Shown here in pieces: positions 1 to 9,867 of a DNA stretch of 64,000 bases. Numbering within the stretch: position 1 is the stretch's first letter; every line of letters begins with the position of its first letter. The notes below the pieces were generated by a model. That model ran no database searches. It saw only the letters and a list, made by a program, of their open reading frames with translations, and had not been told where the DNA came from. The stretch comes from Gammaproteobacteria bacterium 28-57-27 (GTDB taxonomy: Bacteria > Pseudomonadota > Gammaproteobacteria > Halothiobacillales > Halothiobacillaceae), in assembly GCA_002281735.1 (NCBI GenBank), contig NCGK01000008.1:1-64000 (forward strand), written 5' to 3'. Position numbers and translations under genes: made by a program.

Positions 1-99
1 ATCCGGCCAGCTTTATCCGTGATTGTAGGTCGGCATTCATGCCGACATGTCGGGCTAAAGCCCGACCTACATTCAAGACGTGTCGTGCCGGAGCTATAA
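1..99. repeat. double-hairpin REP-like repeat, copy 1
   Basis: Two adjacent short hairpins (arms GTCGGCAT/ATGCCGAC and GTCGGGCT/AGCCCGAC) are flanked by conserved sequence. All 99 bases reappear without a mismatch, as the reverse complement, at 45402-45500, and a partial copy lies at 46212-46281. The window begins inside or at the edge of the element, so its left boundary is not visible. It lies downstream of the minus-strand DUF971 gene. Confidence 0.9.
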
Positions 100-100
100 C

Positions 101-445
101 CTACGAAATCATGGCGCATCGTTGTTGATAACGCGACCAGTTTAGCGCGTAATCCTGCCCTAGCTGGTACAGAAAATCCCAGTCATACAAGCCGCTGTCG
201 TGGCCGTCGTCGAAGACCAGCTTGATGGCGTATTGGCCGACGGGTTCGATGGCATCAATATTGACGTTTTGTTTGCCGATGACCAGCAGAGGTTCAGGCA
301 GACCATGACCGCGTACTTCCGCCGAAGGTGAGAATACGCGCAGGTATTCGCAGGGCAGCACAAGCTCCACACCGTCGTCGAAGTGAACTTCGAGCGTGCG
401 GCTTAGGCGGTGCAGGCTGATATCCGTGGGGCGATGTTTGCTCAT
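101..445 (-). CDS. DUF971 (GBBH-like N-terminal domain) protein
   Basis: A 114-residue protein made of a single DUF971 domain, the small beta-rich domain also found at the N-terminus of gamma-butyrobetaine hydroxylases. The pattern is typical: an LxVxFDDG opening strand, a central EYLRVFSPSAEVRGHG segment, and a closing run with FDDGHDSGLYDWDFLYQLG. Stand-alone members are common in proteobacteria; their molecular role is not settled and some are linked to Fe-S or quinone metabolism. The ATG overlaps the ppc stop in a TGATG, so the two genes are probably translationally coupled. Family assignment is secure; function is unknown. Confidence 0.85.
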   Translation of the reverse strand: MSKHRPTDISLHRLSRTLEVHFDDGVELVLPCEYLRVFSPSAEVRGHGLPEPLLVIGKQNVNIDAIEPVGQYAIKLVFDDGHDSGLYDWDFLYQLGQDYALNWSRYQQRCAMIS

Positions 446-3363
446 CAGCCGGTGTTTCTCATGCCGGCAGCAATGGCGTTAATCGAGCGCAGTAGGGGAA
501 TCAACCACTTTTCACGCTCGGCATCGCTCATGTTTTCGTCGCGGTAGCGCTTGAGCAGAGTAATCTGGATGTGGTTGAGCGGGTCGAGATAGGGGTTGCG
601 GCGTTGCATGGAGGTGCCCAGCACCGGGTCAATGTCGACCAGATCGTTCATTCCCGATACGCGCAGAACTTCGCGCAGCGTGGTGGCGTATTCGTTGGAA
701 ATCATGCCATACATCTCGTCAGCCACGGCACGATCTTTGACCAGCTCGGCATATTCCCGTGCAATGTGCATTTCACCCTTGGTGAGCGACATCTGCGTAT
801 TGCGCAGCAGGCTGTGAAAAAACGGCCATTCCTTGAACATGGTGGACAGGCAGGTTTGATCTTCTGGATACTTGGCTTGCCACTGTTGCAGGGCGCTACC
901 GATGCCATACCACGCGGGCAGGGTGTGGCGCGACTGTGCCCAGCCAAACACCCAGGCAATCGCCCGCACCGAATATTTGGATATATCGCCTTGTTTGCGG
1001 TGCGAAGGACGCGAGCCGATGTTCATCAGGCCGATTTCGCGTACCGGGGTGGCTTCATAGAAGTAAGGAATAAAGCCTGGTGTGGAGTCGGTCAGTTGGC
1101 GGTAGCTCTGTTCGCCGATTTGGGCGATTTCGGCCATCGCCTGCTCAAATTGGGGGTTGGGGCGCGCCACGTCCATCACGCGGTGGCGGGTGGCTTTCAT
1201 CAGCCCGGTCGCTCCCATGACCAATTCGTACACTGCGGTTTCGGTGTTGCTGTATTTGGAGGATAAGACTTCGCCCTGTTCGGTGAATTTGATCTGACCC
1301 AGCACCGTGCCGACCGGCAGGGAGAGCATGGATTCATGTGTTGGGCCGCCACCGCGCGCCACCGTGCCGCCGCGTCCGTGGAACAGGCGGAATTCAACCC
1401 CGCGCTGCTTGGTGAGCTCGAGTACCTTGAGTTGTGCCTGGTACAGGTTCCACACCGAGGCCAGCACGCCGCCGTCTTTGCACGAGTCCGAGTAGCCAAG
1501 CATGACTTCCTGCATATTGCCCGAAACGGCGAGTAGTTCGCGGTACACCGAATTGTCGAGCAGCAGGGTGAGCACCTGCTCAATGTGTTCAAGGTCTTCA
1601 ATGGTCTCGAACAGCGGTGAAATCTTGATGTTGCAGTAAGGCAGGCCTTTGGCATCAAAGCCCGCCAGACCGCTGCGATGCGCGAGGTAGAGCACCTCCA
1701 TGACATGGCTGGCGGTGTGGGTCATGGAGATGACATAGGCACCAAACGCATCTGCGCTGACGTTGTGGCGCATGCGGCACATCACCTCGAACACGCGCAG
1801 GGTTTGCAAGGTCTCCGGCGTGAGGTCGTCGGCCTTGATACGCTCGCCCCACGCACGGTTGATGCTTAGGTTGCCAGGGCTTTGCGCCATCAAACTGGAG
1901 TCCATGCGTGGCGCGGGGTGCTTGATGCGCTCGGCCAAGAGCTTGATGCGCTCTTCTTCACTGTGATCGAGGTAGTTCAGGCCTGGCTCGATGTGACCAA
2001 GAATTTCAGCCACGGCATCGGTATGGCGGGTGGACTCCTGACGAATGTCCAGTTGGAACAGGTGGAAGCCGAAGGTTTCGGCCAGACGGATCAGGTCTTT
2101 AAGATCGGCATTCGCCAGCAGCTCGTCGTTGTTTTCCAGCAGTGAGTCACGGATACGGTATAGATCTGCAATGAATTCATTCGCATTGGCGTAGGCCTCA
2201 GAGGGCAGTTCACCGGTATGTTCGGCTTGCAGTTGGCGCACGTAGGACAGATTGAGTTTGAGGCGATACTGCATGATGCGCAGCTTGCTGCGATAGGGCT
2301 CGTCTTCAAAATGCTCGTCATTTTCGCTGCCGAATACGGCATCGATAAAGCGTTGGTCGTTTTCCAGCGCCAGCTGGCGGATGCAGATATTGGGGCAGAG
2401 GCTGATGGAGTGGGTGAGGGTGCGCCCAAGGGCAAAAATGCGCTGCTTGTATTCATCCAAAATCATTTCCGCCGCCATGCCTACCGCATTTTCGGTGGTT
2501 TCTGGGGTGACGAATGGGTTGCCGTCACGGTCGCCGCCAATCCATGAACCGAAGCGCAGGATGCTTGGAACCTTGACCTGTTGGGCAAGATCACGTCCGA
2601 AGTTGGTCTTGACCGCCTTTTCCAGATAGCGATACACCGTTGGCACGGCGGCAAAAATACTCTGGCGGAAGTAGTACAGTCCCTGGCGAATTTCGTCTTC
2701 GACTTTTGGACGCACGCTGCGCACTTCGTTGGTCTTCCATAGCGCGAGAATGTGCATTTTGATTGCAGTTTCAATCTCCTGGCGTTCGTTGCTGCCAAGT
2801 TCAGGGCGGTTGAGCTCGCTGGAAAGCAGGTATACGCGACGTTGCTGATCCATTACGGTGCGGCGCTTGGCTTCCGTAGGGTGGGCGGTGAATACCGGAA
2901 TATATTGCAGGTGATTAAATAACGTCTGTAGCTGTTCGGCACTCATGCCTTCTTTGCTGAAGCCGCGCAAGGTGTCGTGGAATGATCCGTTCCAGAAGTC
3001 CAGGCCGCGGCGCACCATGCTGCGGCGATCCTGGTGCATCAATTCCTCTTCAGCAATGTTGACCAAGTTAAAGTACAAACTGAAGGCACGCACCACTTGG
3101 GTGAGCTTTTCAGCAGGAAGCTCGTTAATCAGACCCATCAGGCGTGCGTGCTGACGTGTGCTTAATTGCTGGCGCTTGCGCTGGCGAATAAAGCCTTTAC
3201 GCAAAGCTTCGACCACGGTGTAAACCTCTTCGCCGGCATGCTCCCACACGACCTCGCCTAAAAGCTGACCGAAAAGTCGGACGCGCGTGCGCAGAATGGC
3301 GTCATTGCGGGTCATGAGAATTTGCTGTTTGGCCATGGCTTGGGCTTCCGTGTTCGAGGTCAT
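445..3363 (-). CDS. ppc: phosphoenolpyruvate carboxylase
   Basis: Carboxylates phosphoenolpyruvate with bicarbonate to oxaloacetate, refilling the TCA cycle. All diagnostic segments are present: TAHPTEAKRRT with the catalytic His, GSWIGGDRDGNPFVT, GYSDSCKDGG with the active-site Lys, FHGRGGTVARGGGP, SRPSHRK, FGWAQSRHTLPAWYG and the invariant C-terminal RNTG. The frame is open upstream to 3435, but that stretch does not look like PEPC. The ATG at 3363 (972 residues) or the one at 3336 (963 residues) is more likely the start; the protein is slightly longer than the usual 880-930. It is divergent from gnd and coupled to the DUF971 gene downstream. Confidence 0.97.
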   Translation of the reverse strand: MTSNTEAQAMAKQQILMTRNDAILRTRVRLFGQLLGEVVWEHAGEEVYTVVEALRKGFIRQRKRQQLSTRQHARLMGLINELPAEKLTQVVRAFSLYFNLVNIAEEELMHQDRRSMVRRGLDFWNGSFHDTLRGFSKEGMSAEQLQTLFNHLQYIPVFTAHPTEAKRRTVMDQQRRVYLLSSELNRPELGSNERQEIETAIKMHILALWKTNEVRSVRPKVEDEIRQGLYYFRQSIFAAVPTVYRYLEKAVKTNFGRDLAQQVKVPSILRFGSWIGGDRDGNPFVTPETTENAVGMAAEMILDEYKQRIFALGRTLTHSISLCPNICIRQLALENDQRFIDAVFGSENDEHFEDEPYRSKLRIMQYRLKLNLSYVRQLQAEHTGELPSEAYANANEFIADLYRIRDSLLENNDELLANADLKDLIRLAETFGFHLFQLDIRQESTRHTDAVAEILGHIEPGLNYLDHSEEERIKLLAERIKHPAPRMDSSLMAQSPGNLSINRAWGERIKADDLTPETLQTLRVFEVMCRMRHNVSADAFGAYVISMTHTASHVMEVLYLAHRSGLAGFDAKGLPYCNIKISPLFETIEDLEHIEQVLTLLLDNSVYRELLAVSGNMQEVMLGYSDSCKDGGVLASVWNLYQAQLKVLELTKQRGVEFRLFHGRGGTVARGGGPTHESMLSLPVGTVLGQIKFTEQGEVLSSKYSNTETAVYELVMGATGLMKATRHRVMDVARPNPQFEQAMAEIAQIGEQSYRQLTDSTPGFIPYFYEATPVREIGLMNIGSRPSHRKQGDISKYSVRAIAWVFGWAQSRHTLPAWYGIGSALQQWQAKYPEDQTCLSTMFKEWPFFHSLLRNTQMSLTKGEMHIAREYAELVKDRAVADEMYGMISNEYATTLREVLRVSGMNDLVDIDPVLGTSMQRRNPYLDPLNHIQITLLKRYRDENMSDAEREKWLIPLLRSINAIAAGMRNTG

Positions 3364-3529
3364 GGGCGAAGGTTGATTCGCCGCGAAAAATAAAATTACG
3401 ATGCTCTCGCGTTTTTGGCATCTATTTAGCTTCACAAAACGCAGGCATTATAGCGTCAAAGGCGCGCTCATCACGGCACTGGTTTTTTTCATCGGGCTTT
3501 TATCATCTATCTTTTCGAGGGTTTGCAAC

Positions 3530-4450
3530 ATGCGTGTCGGTATCTATGGTTTGGGACGGATGGGTGGAAACATGGTGCGCCGCTTGGTGCGTGCAGGGGT
3601 TGAGGTGGTCGGACATAACCGTAGTGCTGCACCGGTGGATGAACTGCGTGATGAGGGTGCAGGTTTTATGCCAGCCTATACGTTGGCTTCGTTTATCGAG
3701 CAGTTGCCCGCACCACGCATCGTGTGGTTGATGTTGCCTGCGGGCGCGGCGACTGAGGCGGCATTGGATGCTGTATTGCCTTTAATGGCGCCGGGCGATC
3801 TGCTGGTCAACGGCGCGAATGACTTTTATCAGAATGCGGCGCGGCATGGCGAACGGGCGGCGGCCTGTGGTGTGCGCTTTATGGATGTGGGCGTGTCCGG
3901 TGGCGTGTGGGGTTTGATAAACGGCTATTGCGTGATGGCGGGCGGTGCGGATGAAGATGCAGCACGCCTGACCCCGATTTTGCAGGCGCTTGCACCATCG
4001 ATGAGCACGGGATGGGCGCATGTGGGGCCTTTGGGGGCGGGGCACTTCACCAAAATGGTTCACAACGGTATCGAGTACGGCATGATGCAGGCGCTGGCTG
4101 AAGGTCTGGCAGTGTTGAAGGCCAAGGAGCCGTTTGCACTCGATCTGGCGCAGATTTCCGAGTTGTGGCGGCATGGTTCGGTGGTGCAAAGCTGGTTGCT
4201 GGATTTAACCGCCGACGCTTTGGCGCAGGATCAGGACTTGGCCAGCATTGCGCCGGTGGTGGCGGATTCGGGCGAAGGGCGCTGGACGGCTAAAGAGGCG
4301 ATTGATTTGGGCGTGGCTGCACCGGTGATGACGCTGGCCTTGCAGATGCGTTTTGCCAGCCAGGGCAATGCGGATTATGGCAACAAAGCCTTGGCCATGA
4401 TGCGTAAGGGCTTTGGTGGTCATGCAATCACGAAAACCGAAACGGAGTAA
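3530..4450 (+). CDS. gnd: 6-phosphogluconate dehydrogenase, short (GndA-like) form
   Basis: Oxidatively decarboxylates 6-phosphogluconate to ribulose 5-phosphate. The 306-residue length matches the short, often NAD-preferring Gnd branch rather than the 470-residue dimeric enzyme. The N-terminal Rossmann motif is [13 protein letters not shown]; the substrate-binding region reads [21 protein letters not shown]; the catalytic segment has [16 protein letters not shown]. The frame opens upstream at 3401, but the ATG at 3530 with GAGG upstream begins exactly at the nucleotide-binding strand. zwf starts 5 bases after the stop, so the two oxidative pentose phosphate enzymes are co-transcribed. Confidence 0.93.
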   Translation: MRVGIYGLGRMGGNMVRRLVRAGVEVVGHNRSAAPVDELRDEGAGFMPAYTLASFIEQLPAPRIVWLMLPAGAATEAALDAVLPLMAPGDLLVNGANDFYQNAARHGERAAACGVRFMDVGVSGGVWGLINGYCVMAGGADEDAARLTPILQALAPSMSTGWAHVGPLGAGHFTKMVHNGIEYGMMQALAEGLAVLKAKEPFALDLAQISELWRHGSVVQSWLLDLTADALAQDQDLASIAPVVADSGEGRWTAKEAIDLGVAAPVMTLALQMRFASQGNADYGNKALAMMRKGFGGHAITKTETE

Positions 4451-4455
4451 GCCCT

Positions 4456-5973
4456 ATGTCTCCCATCAGTTCGAGTAAAGACGCGGCGTTTGGTAGCGTG
4501 AACACGTCCCCTGTTCAATGCGGTTTTGTGATTTTTGGCGCGACGGGCAATCTGGCGGCACAAAAGTTGTTGCCTGCCTTGTATAACCTGGATCGGCACG
4601 ACCGCGTGGATGCTGGTGTGCTGATTTTTGGTTTTGGCCGACGCGAGTGGACGGATGAAGACTGGCGCGGCTATGTGGATGGCGTACTGCGCGAGCGTTT
4701 GGGCGCCGCGCTGGATGAGGCCGTGCTGAGTCGGTTTCTGGCGCGGCAGCGCTTTGTGAAGGGTGATTTGGAAACCGCCGAAGACTACCAAGAGCTGGGC
4801 GCGCGCGTGTCTGAAAACGGCATGAGCATGAATCTGTTGTTTTATTTAGCCATTGCGCCGGATATGTATGCGGTGGTGGCCGAACAGCTTGCGGCGGCGG
4901 ATTTGAATGACGAATTCGACGGCTGGCGGCGTCTGGTGGTGGAAAAACCATTTGGCTACGATTTGGAAAGCGCAAAAATGCTGGATGCGCGCTTGCACCG
5001 CCATTTTGCCGAGAAGCAGATTTTCCGCATCGACCATTATCTTGGTAAATCCACGGTGCAGAATATTTTGGTGTTCCGTTTTGCCAATTTGTTGCTCGAA
5101 CCGCTGTGGAACCGTAATTACATCGACCATGTGCAGATTTCGCATGCCGAAGACAAAGGCATTGGCCGGCGCGCAGGCTATTACGATCAGGCTGGCGCGT
5201 TGCGCGACATGATTCAGAGCCATTTATTGCAGATGCTGACCTTGGTGGCGATGGAACCGCCGCCGATCCTGGATGCGGAAGCCCTGCGCGATGAGAAGGT
5301 CAAGGTCTTGCGTTCGATTCGTCCGATTCCAGCGCGAGCCGTGCATGCGCATGCCTTCCGCGCGCAATACACCCGTGGGCAGATTCGCGGTAAAACGGTG
5401 CCGGGGTATCTGGAAGAGGAGGGCGTGGATGAGCACAGCACCACGGAAACCTACGCTGCCTTGAAACTGTATGTCGATAACTGGCGTTGGCGCGGTGTGC
5501 CATTTTATATCCGCACCGGCAAGCGTCTGCCTGAAGGTTCTTCGATGGTCAGCATCCGTTTCCGTCACCCGCCGCAACAGCTTTTCCGCGAAACACCGAT
5601 TGAGCAGCTTGAGCCGAATTGGTTGTTGCTCGGTATCCAGCCCTGCGAAAGTCTGCGTCTGGAAGTGCAGACCAAGCGTGCGGGGCTGGAGTTGCGTGCC
5701 ACCACGACCCAGCTCGATGCAACGTATTGCGAGAGTGACAGCACCCGCCTTGGTGCGTATGAAGCACTGTTACTGGATGTGATGCACGGCGATCAGTCGC
5801 TATTTCTGCGTTACGACGAAGTGGAATGGGCATGGCGCGCGGTGGATCCGGTGCTCAAACTTTGGGCGCAGGAGCGTGACTTTATTCACACCTATCCGGC
5901 AGGCAGTTGGGGACCCGAGGAAGCCAGCCGCCTGTTCGACAAGGAAGACCATGTTTGGCGCAATGCGTTGTAG
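4456..5973 (+). CDS. zwf: glucose-6-phosphate 1-dehydrogenase
   Basis: First enzyme of the oxidative pentose phosphate and Entner-Doudoroff routes, making 6-phosphogluconolactone and NADPH. The 505-residue protein carries the coenzyme loop [19 protein letters not shown] (a variant of the usual GASGDLA), EKPFGYD, and the substrate-binding, active-site motif [13 protein letters not shown]. It directly follows gnd; no 6-phosphogluconolactonase gene is next to them. A 140-bp inverted-repeat element starts 8 bases after the stop and may act as the terminator. Confidence 0.97.
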   Translation: MSPISSSKDAAFGSVNTSPVQCGFVIFGATGNLAAQKLLPALYNLDRHDRVDAGVLIFGFGRREWTDEDWRGYVDGVLRERLGAALDEAVLSRFLARQRFVKGDLETAEDYQELGARVSENGMSMNLLFYLAIAPDMYAVVAEQLAAADLNDEFDGWRRLVVEKPFGYDLESAKMLDARLHRHFAEKQIFRIDHYLGKSTVQNILVFRFANLLLEPLWNRNYIDHVQISHAEDKGIGRRAGYYDQAGALRDMIQSHLLQMLTLVAMEPPPILDAEALRDEKVKVLRSIRPIPARAVHAHAFRAQYTRGQIRGKTVPGYLEEEGVDEHSTTETYAALKLYVDNWRWRGVPFYIRTGKRLPEGSSMVSIRFRHPPQQLFRETPIEQLEPNWLLLGIQPCESLRLEVQTKRAGLELRATTTQLDATYCESDSTRLGAYEALLLDVMHGDQSLFLRYDEVEWAWRAVDPVLKLWAQERDFIHTYPAGSWGPEEASRLFDKEDHVWRNAL

Positions 5974-5980
5974 GATTTTT

Positions 5981-6120
5981 AGCCACAGAGGGCACAGAGA
6001 TCACCGAGAAAAATGCTCTATAGGTGCGATACATTCGCACATGGCGTTAGCGGCCTGCGAATTTTTCGCGCCTACACACCCTCGCCGTATTACTCAGTGT
6101 TCTCTGTGCCCTCTGTGGCT
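5981..6120. repeat. AGCCACAGAG inverted-repeat element, copy 1
   Basis: Twenty-base arms, 5981-6000 and 6101-6120, are perfect reverse complements (AGCCACAGAGGGCACAGAGA) around a 100-base centre. The right arm is followed by a T-run, so the transcript could form a terminator-like stem between zwf and pgi. A second member with the same termini is at 30201-30361. No open frame of interest lies inside. Confidence 0.85.
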
Positions 6121-6180
6121 ATCTTTTTTTGATTGAACCGTTTATTAAGCCCCTGACTCATCGCTTCGAGGACTCAATTT

Positions 6181-7830
6181 ATGCCACTCCCCCTGACTCA
6201 ACTGCCTGCATGGAAAGCTCTGCGCGCGCATCACGATGAATTTTATAGCGTGCCAATGCGTGATCTATTTGCCGCTGATCCACAACGTTTTGCAAATTTC
6301 AGCCTGCGTGCGGGCGAGTTATTTCTGGATTACTCCAAGCATCAGGTGAACGCCCACACCATGCAGCTTTTGCTGCAACTGGCGCGTGAAACTGAGATCG
6401 AGTCCTGGCGCGAAAAAATGTTTAGCGGCCAGAAAATTAATTTCACCGAAGATCGTGCCGTACTGCACATTGCTTTGCGCAACCGCAGCAATAGCCCGAT
6501 TTTTGTCGATGGCGCAGATGTGATGCCGCTGGTGAATGGCGTGTTGGCGCGCATGAAATCCTTCTCCAAAGCTGTGCGCAACGGTGAGTGGTTGGGTTAT
6601 AGCGGTAAGACGATTACCGATGTGGTGAATATCGGTGTGGGAGGCTCGGATTTGGGACCCAAAATGGTGTGCGAAGCCTTGGCATCGTTTGCGCGTGCCG
6701 ATTTGCGCGCCCATTTTGTCTCCAACGTCGCGCCGTCGGACATTAGCAGCACGCTCAAGCGACTTGATCCGGAAACCACCCTGTTTGTGGTGGCCTCCAA
6801 AACCTTCACCACCCAGGAAACCATGGCCAATGCCCATGCGGCACGGGATTGGTTTTTGCGCGCGGCAGGTGATGAAGCGCATGTCGCCAAGCACTTTGTG
6901 GCCGTATCCACCAACCTTGAATTGGTCAGTGCTTTCGGTATCGCGCCGGAAAATATGTTCGAGTTTTGGGATTGGGTGGGCGGACGTTATTCCTTGTGGT
7001 CGTCGATTGGCTTATCCATTGCCCTGCATGTCGGTTATGAGCATTTCGAGAAGATGCTGGAAGGCGCGTATGCCATGGATCGACATTTCCACGAAGCGCC
7101 GCTGGAACGCAACATGCCGGTGATTATGGCTTTACTTGGTGTGTGGTACGCCAACTTTTTCGGCGCTGAGTCGCATGCGGTCTTGCCGTATGGCACACGT
7201 TTGCGCTCGTTGCCCGCCTATTTGCAACAAGCGGATATGGAAAGTAATGGCAAGTCCGTCGATCGTGACGGTGAAACGGTGAATTACAGCACCGGCACGA
7301 TTTTGTGGGGCGGTAATGGCACCAACGGGCAACACGCCTTCTACCAGCTTATCCATCAAGGCACCCGCTTGATTCCCTGCGACTTTATCGCCGCCGCCAA
7401 CACGCACAACCCGTTGGGGCAGCAACACGCCATGCTGCTGGCCAACCTGTTCGCACAAAGTCGCGCCCTCATGTGGGGACGCACGCACGACGAGGTGGAA
7501 GCCGAAATGCGTGCACAGGGTCTGGACGAAGCCAAAATTGCCGAACTTGCGCCGCACCGCGTGTTTGTCGGCAACAAGCCGAGCAGCACGATTGTGATGC
7601 GCGACCATACGCCCTACACCCTGGGCATGTTGCTGGCGCTGTACGAGCACAAGATTTTTGTGCAGGGCATTATTTGGCGCATTAACTCTTTCGATCAGTG
7701 GGGCGTCGAGTTAGGTAAGCAAATGGCTAGCGACATTCTGCCGCGTTTGGCGGAAGACGAAGCCGTCACTCAATACGATGCTTCGACCAATGGCTTGATT
7801 CAGCTGGTGAAAAGCTTGATGCACGCTTGA
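6181..7830 (+). CDS. pgi: glucose-6-phosphate isomerase
   Basis: Interconverts glucose 6-phosphate and fructose 6-phosphate. The 549-residue length is that of the large bacterial Pgi. Visible signatures include [13 protein letters not shown], the [17 protein letters not shown] loop, [10 protein letters not shown]-type residues at [26 protein letters not shown], and the C-terminal motif [14 protein letters not shown] with the catalytic Lys. The start ATG sits at the beginning of a typical Pgi N-terminus. It is the third sugar-phosphate gene in a row after gnd and zwf, but the repeat element in between suggests its own transcription. Confidence 0.97.
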   Translation: MPLPLTQLPAWKALRAHHDEFYSVPMRDLFAADPQRFANFSLRAGELFLDYSKHQVNAHTMQLLLQLARETEIESWREKMFSGQKINFTEDRAVLHIALRNRSNSPIFVDGADVMPLVNGVLARMKSFSKAVRNGEWLGYSGKTITDVVNIGVGGSDLGPKMVCEALASFARADLRAHFVSNVAPSDISSTLKRLDPETTLFVVASKTFTTQETMANAHAARDWFLRAAGDEAHVAKHFVAVSTNLELVSAFGIAPENMFEFWDWVGGRYSLWSSIGLSIALHVGYEHFEKMLEGAYAMDRHFHEAPLERNMPVIMALLGVWYANFFGAESHAVLPYGTRLRSLPAYLQQADMESNGKSVDRDGETVNYSTGTILWGGNGTNGQHAFYQLIHQGTRLIPCDFIAAANTHNPLGQQHAMLLANLFAQSRALMWGRTHDEVEAEMRAQGLDEAKIAELAPHRVFVGNKPSSTIVMRDHTPYTLGMLLALYEHKIFVQGIIWRINSFDQWGVELGKQMASDILPRLAEDEAVTQYDASTNGLIQLVKSLMHA

Positions 7831-7859
7831 TCTAGACATCACCCGTCGTATTCTTTGCC

Positions 7860-8681
7860 TCAGATCGGCGGCCTGACTTGGTTGGGGGGTTTTTGCGCGT
7901 TTGGTATGGATAGGCGTAAAACGCGGCCATGCAAACATGAGGTATCACCCGCATCTCTGCGTGTCAGTTCCACGGCGCGCAGGGCGATTTCCAGCAATTC
8001 TTCTGCGGTGACATCCACCACAAGATGCGTTTCCTCGACGGCGCGGGCTAAGGCTTGCGAACTGATCGAAGCTGACGCAGTCGGGGGGATTGCCGGAGAG
8101 GGGGCCGGGGGACTGACCTGGGGACTGACTTGGGGACTGAGCGCGGTCAATACACCCATAGGGTAGCGACGCCATCTGAAAGGTGCATTTATCAGCACAG
8201 CGGCAATGAAAAGAATCAGGGCATTCAGTAAAACTGGCGTGAACACATACTGGTAACCGAGGGCGCTGATGCTTGAACCTCCGATCACCGCCACCAACGC
8301 CGTCCCCCCACCGGGTGGATGGATGCAGTGAAAAAGTCGCATGGCTCCCAAGGCCAGCCCGACAGCACAAGCCCCAGCCAGAGCGGGGTCGCCGATCCAT
8401 TGGGCACACGTCACGCCAATGAGCGCGGAAAGAGCGTGCCCTGCAAACAAAGGCCACGGTTGAGCAAATGCCGCATGGGGGGCGCCGAATAGCAATACCG
8501 CAGATGCACCCATTGAGGCCAGCATCCACGCAGCTCCCGTTTGACCCAAGAGCATGTGGCTTGCGTTATAGACGAGGAAAATGCCGACAAAACCACCCAC
8601 AATGGACACCAGAAGTTCTGTCACGCCAATGCGTTTGTTGGCAAGCGAGAATGCAGCCTTGAAATTTTCATCGAAAGACAT
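7860..8681 (-). CDS. HPP-family integral membrane protein with degenerate C-terminal tail
   Basis: Residues about 20-175 form the HPP transmembrane unit: several hydrophobic helices and the defining HCIHPPGGGTALVAV motif. Some HPP proteins take part in nitrite transport in chloroplasts; the bacterial role is uncertain. After it comes a Pro/Ser linker with a short tandem repeat (PQVS twice), then a segment resembling the helix that normally precedes CBS domains (VVDVTAEELLEIALRAVELTRRD). The CBS domain itself is missing and the protein ends in unrelated residues. It is convergent with pgi, with about 30 bases between the two stops. Confidence 0.85.
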   Translation of the reverse strand: MSFDENFKAAFSLANKRIGVTELLVSIVGGFVGIFLVYNASHMLLGQTGAAWMLASMGASAVLLFGAPHAAFAQPWPLFAGHALSALIGVTCAQWIGDPALAGACAVGLALGAMRLFHCIHPPGGGTALVAVIGGSSISALGYQYVFTPVLLNALILFIAAVLINAPFRWRRYPMGVLTALSPQVSPQVSPPAPSPAIPPTASASISSQALARAVEETHLVVDVTAEELLEIALRAVELTRRDAGDTSCLHGRVLRLSIPNAQKPPNQVRPPI

Positions 8682-8825
8682 GCTTTAATCCTTCTGCTTG
8701 AGGAAGGCGTGCAGGTTAACGTTCCTGCCCATACACACAAACCTTGAGGAAGCTGTGTGAATATTCAGACTGGGGTTTCGTTTTTTGACATTCATTCGAT
8801 TGTAAAGAGCTGAGGGGAGGCAAAT

Positions 8826-9341
8826 ATGGGCAAGCCAACATCTGTGATATCCGTTTTATTCGTCTGCATGGGCAACATTTGCCGCTCACCCACCGCCGAA
8901 GGCGTGTTTGTGCGCAAGGTGCATGAGGCCGGGCTACAGCAGCAGATTCGCATCGATTCGGCGGGCACGCATGCCTACCACATCGGCAACCCGCCGGATG
9001 AGCGCATGCAGCGTGCGGCCTTGCGTCGCGGTTACGACCTGTCCACCCTGCGCGCGCGCAAGGTCGATGTGCAAGACTTCACGCGCTTTGATTATGTGCT
9101 GGCCATGGACGAAGACAATCTGGCGATTTTGCAGCAACTGCGTGCGCAACTGGATGCCGCGCGCGTGCGCGCGCATCTCGGTTTGATGATGGACTTCGCC
9201 GATGCAGAGGTGAGTCATCCGCATGAAGTTCCCGACCCGTACTACGGCGGCGAGGCGGGCTTCGAGCGTGTGCTGGACATGATCGAAGCGGCATCGGAAG
9301 GCCTGTTGGAGAACATTCGGCGGCGCAACGAGCCGCTGTAA
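8826..9341 (+). CDS. low-molecular-weight protein-tyrosine phosphatase
   Basis: A 171-residue LMW-PTP. The catalytic P-loop CMGNICRS (CX5R) lies within the first 25 residues after FV, and the general-acid Asp is in DPYYGG near the C-terminus. Such enzymes dephosphorylate protein tyrosines; Wzb-type members act on exopolysaccharide kinases, but no BY-kinase or capsule gene is adjacent, so the substrate is unknown. The ATG at 8826 is preceded by GAGGGGAGG, a strong ribosome-binding site. The remnant of a WYL regulator starts 3 bases after the stop. Confidence 0.93.
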   Translation: MGKPTSVISVLFVCMGNICRSPTAEGVFVRKVHEAGLQQQIRIDSAGTHAYHIGNPPDERMQRAALRRGYDLSTLRARKVDVQDFTRFDYVLAMDEDNLAILQQLRAQLDAARVRAHLGLMMDFADAEVSHPHEVPDPYYGGEAGFERVLDMIEAASEGLLENIRRRNEPL

Positions 9342-9344
9342 GCC

Positions 9345-9506
9345 ATGAACCGCAGCGAGCGCTTCTACAAGATCGACCAGATATTGCATGAAGATCACCA
9401 AAGCCAGTTGACGTGCCGTACACATCGTATCGCCCGGCCTAAACCCCGGGCGCGGATTGAAACTGTTCTGTCCAAGCGAAACATCCAAACCATGGTTTTT
9501 CGTTAA
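9345..9506 (+). pseudogene. 5' remnant of a WYL-domain (YafY-type) transcriptional regulator
   Basis: The first 14 codons read MNRSERFYKIDQIL, the highly characteristic opening of HTH-WYL regulators, but the continuation (53 codons to a TAA) no longer resembles the family and there is no helix-turn-helix or WYL domain. It begins 3 bases after the phosphatase stop. I read it as the head of a deleted gene. A real 53-residue peptide cannot be excluded but is unlikely. Confidence 0.6.
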
Positions 9507-9532
9507 GCGAAATCCGCACTGAAAGATTGAGT

Positions 9533-9862
9533 TTAGGTCGCCGTCCGCGCATCCGCCAGCGCCTCGGCCACAAACGCATTCAGGCTGCGCTCGCCCGCCA
9601 ACATCGCCGCCTTGCGGTGAATCTCTGGGCTGACGCGCACATTAAACGTCCCCTTGAATGGGGTATCGGGCGCACGCCCAAGTTCAGCACACGAGGTAAG
9701 ATAGGCATCTACAGACTGTTCAAATTCACGCCGAAGTCCGCCAAGGTCATTGGCTTCATACGTCACCAAATCACGCACGAACGCCAGCTTGCCGAACAGC
9801 GTATCGTCTTCAAGTTCCGCCTCAATCGTGCCCAGATAGCCCTTGTATTCCAGATAAATCAT
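9533..9862 (-). CDS. hicB: HicB-family antitoxin
   Basis: A 109-residue protein with the HicB partial RNase-H-like fold: MIYLEYKGYLGTIEAELED opening, FGKLAFVRDLVTYEA core, LRREFEQSVDAYLTSCAELG helix, and a C-terminal arc/RHH-like segment (FNVRVSPEIHRKAAMLAGE) for DNA binding. The frame extends upstream through hicA sequence to 10039, but the ATG at 9862 is where HicB homology starts. It neutralises HicA and represses the operon in known systems. It appears intact, while the hicA before it is frameshifted. Confidence 0.85.
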   Translation of the reverse strand: MIYLEYKGYLGTIEAELEDDTLFGKLAFVRDLVTYEANDLGGLRREFEQSVDAYLTSCAELGRAPDTPFKGTFNVRVSPEIHRKAAMLAGERSLNAFVAEALADARTAT

Positions 9863-9867
9863 GGGTT

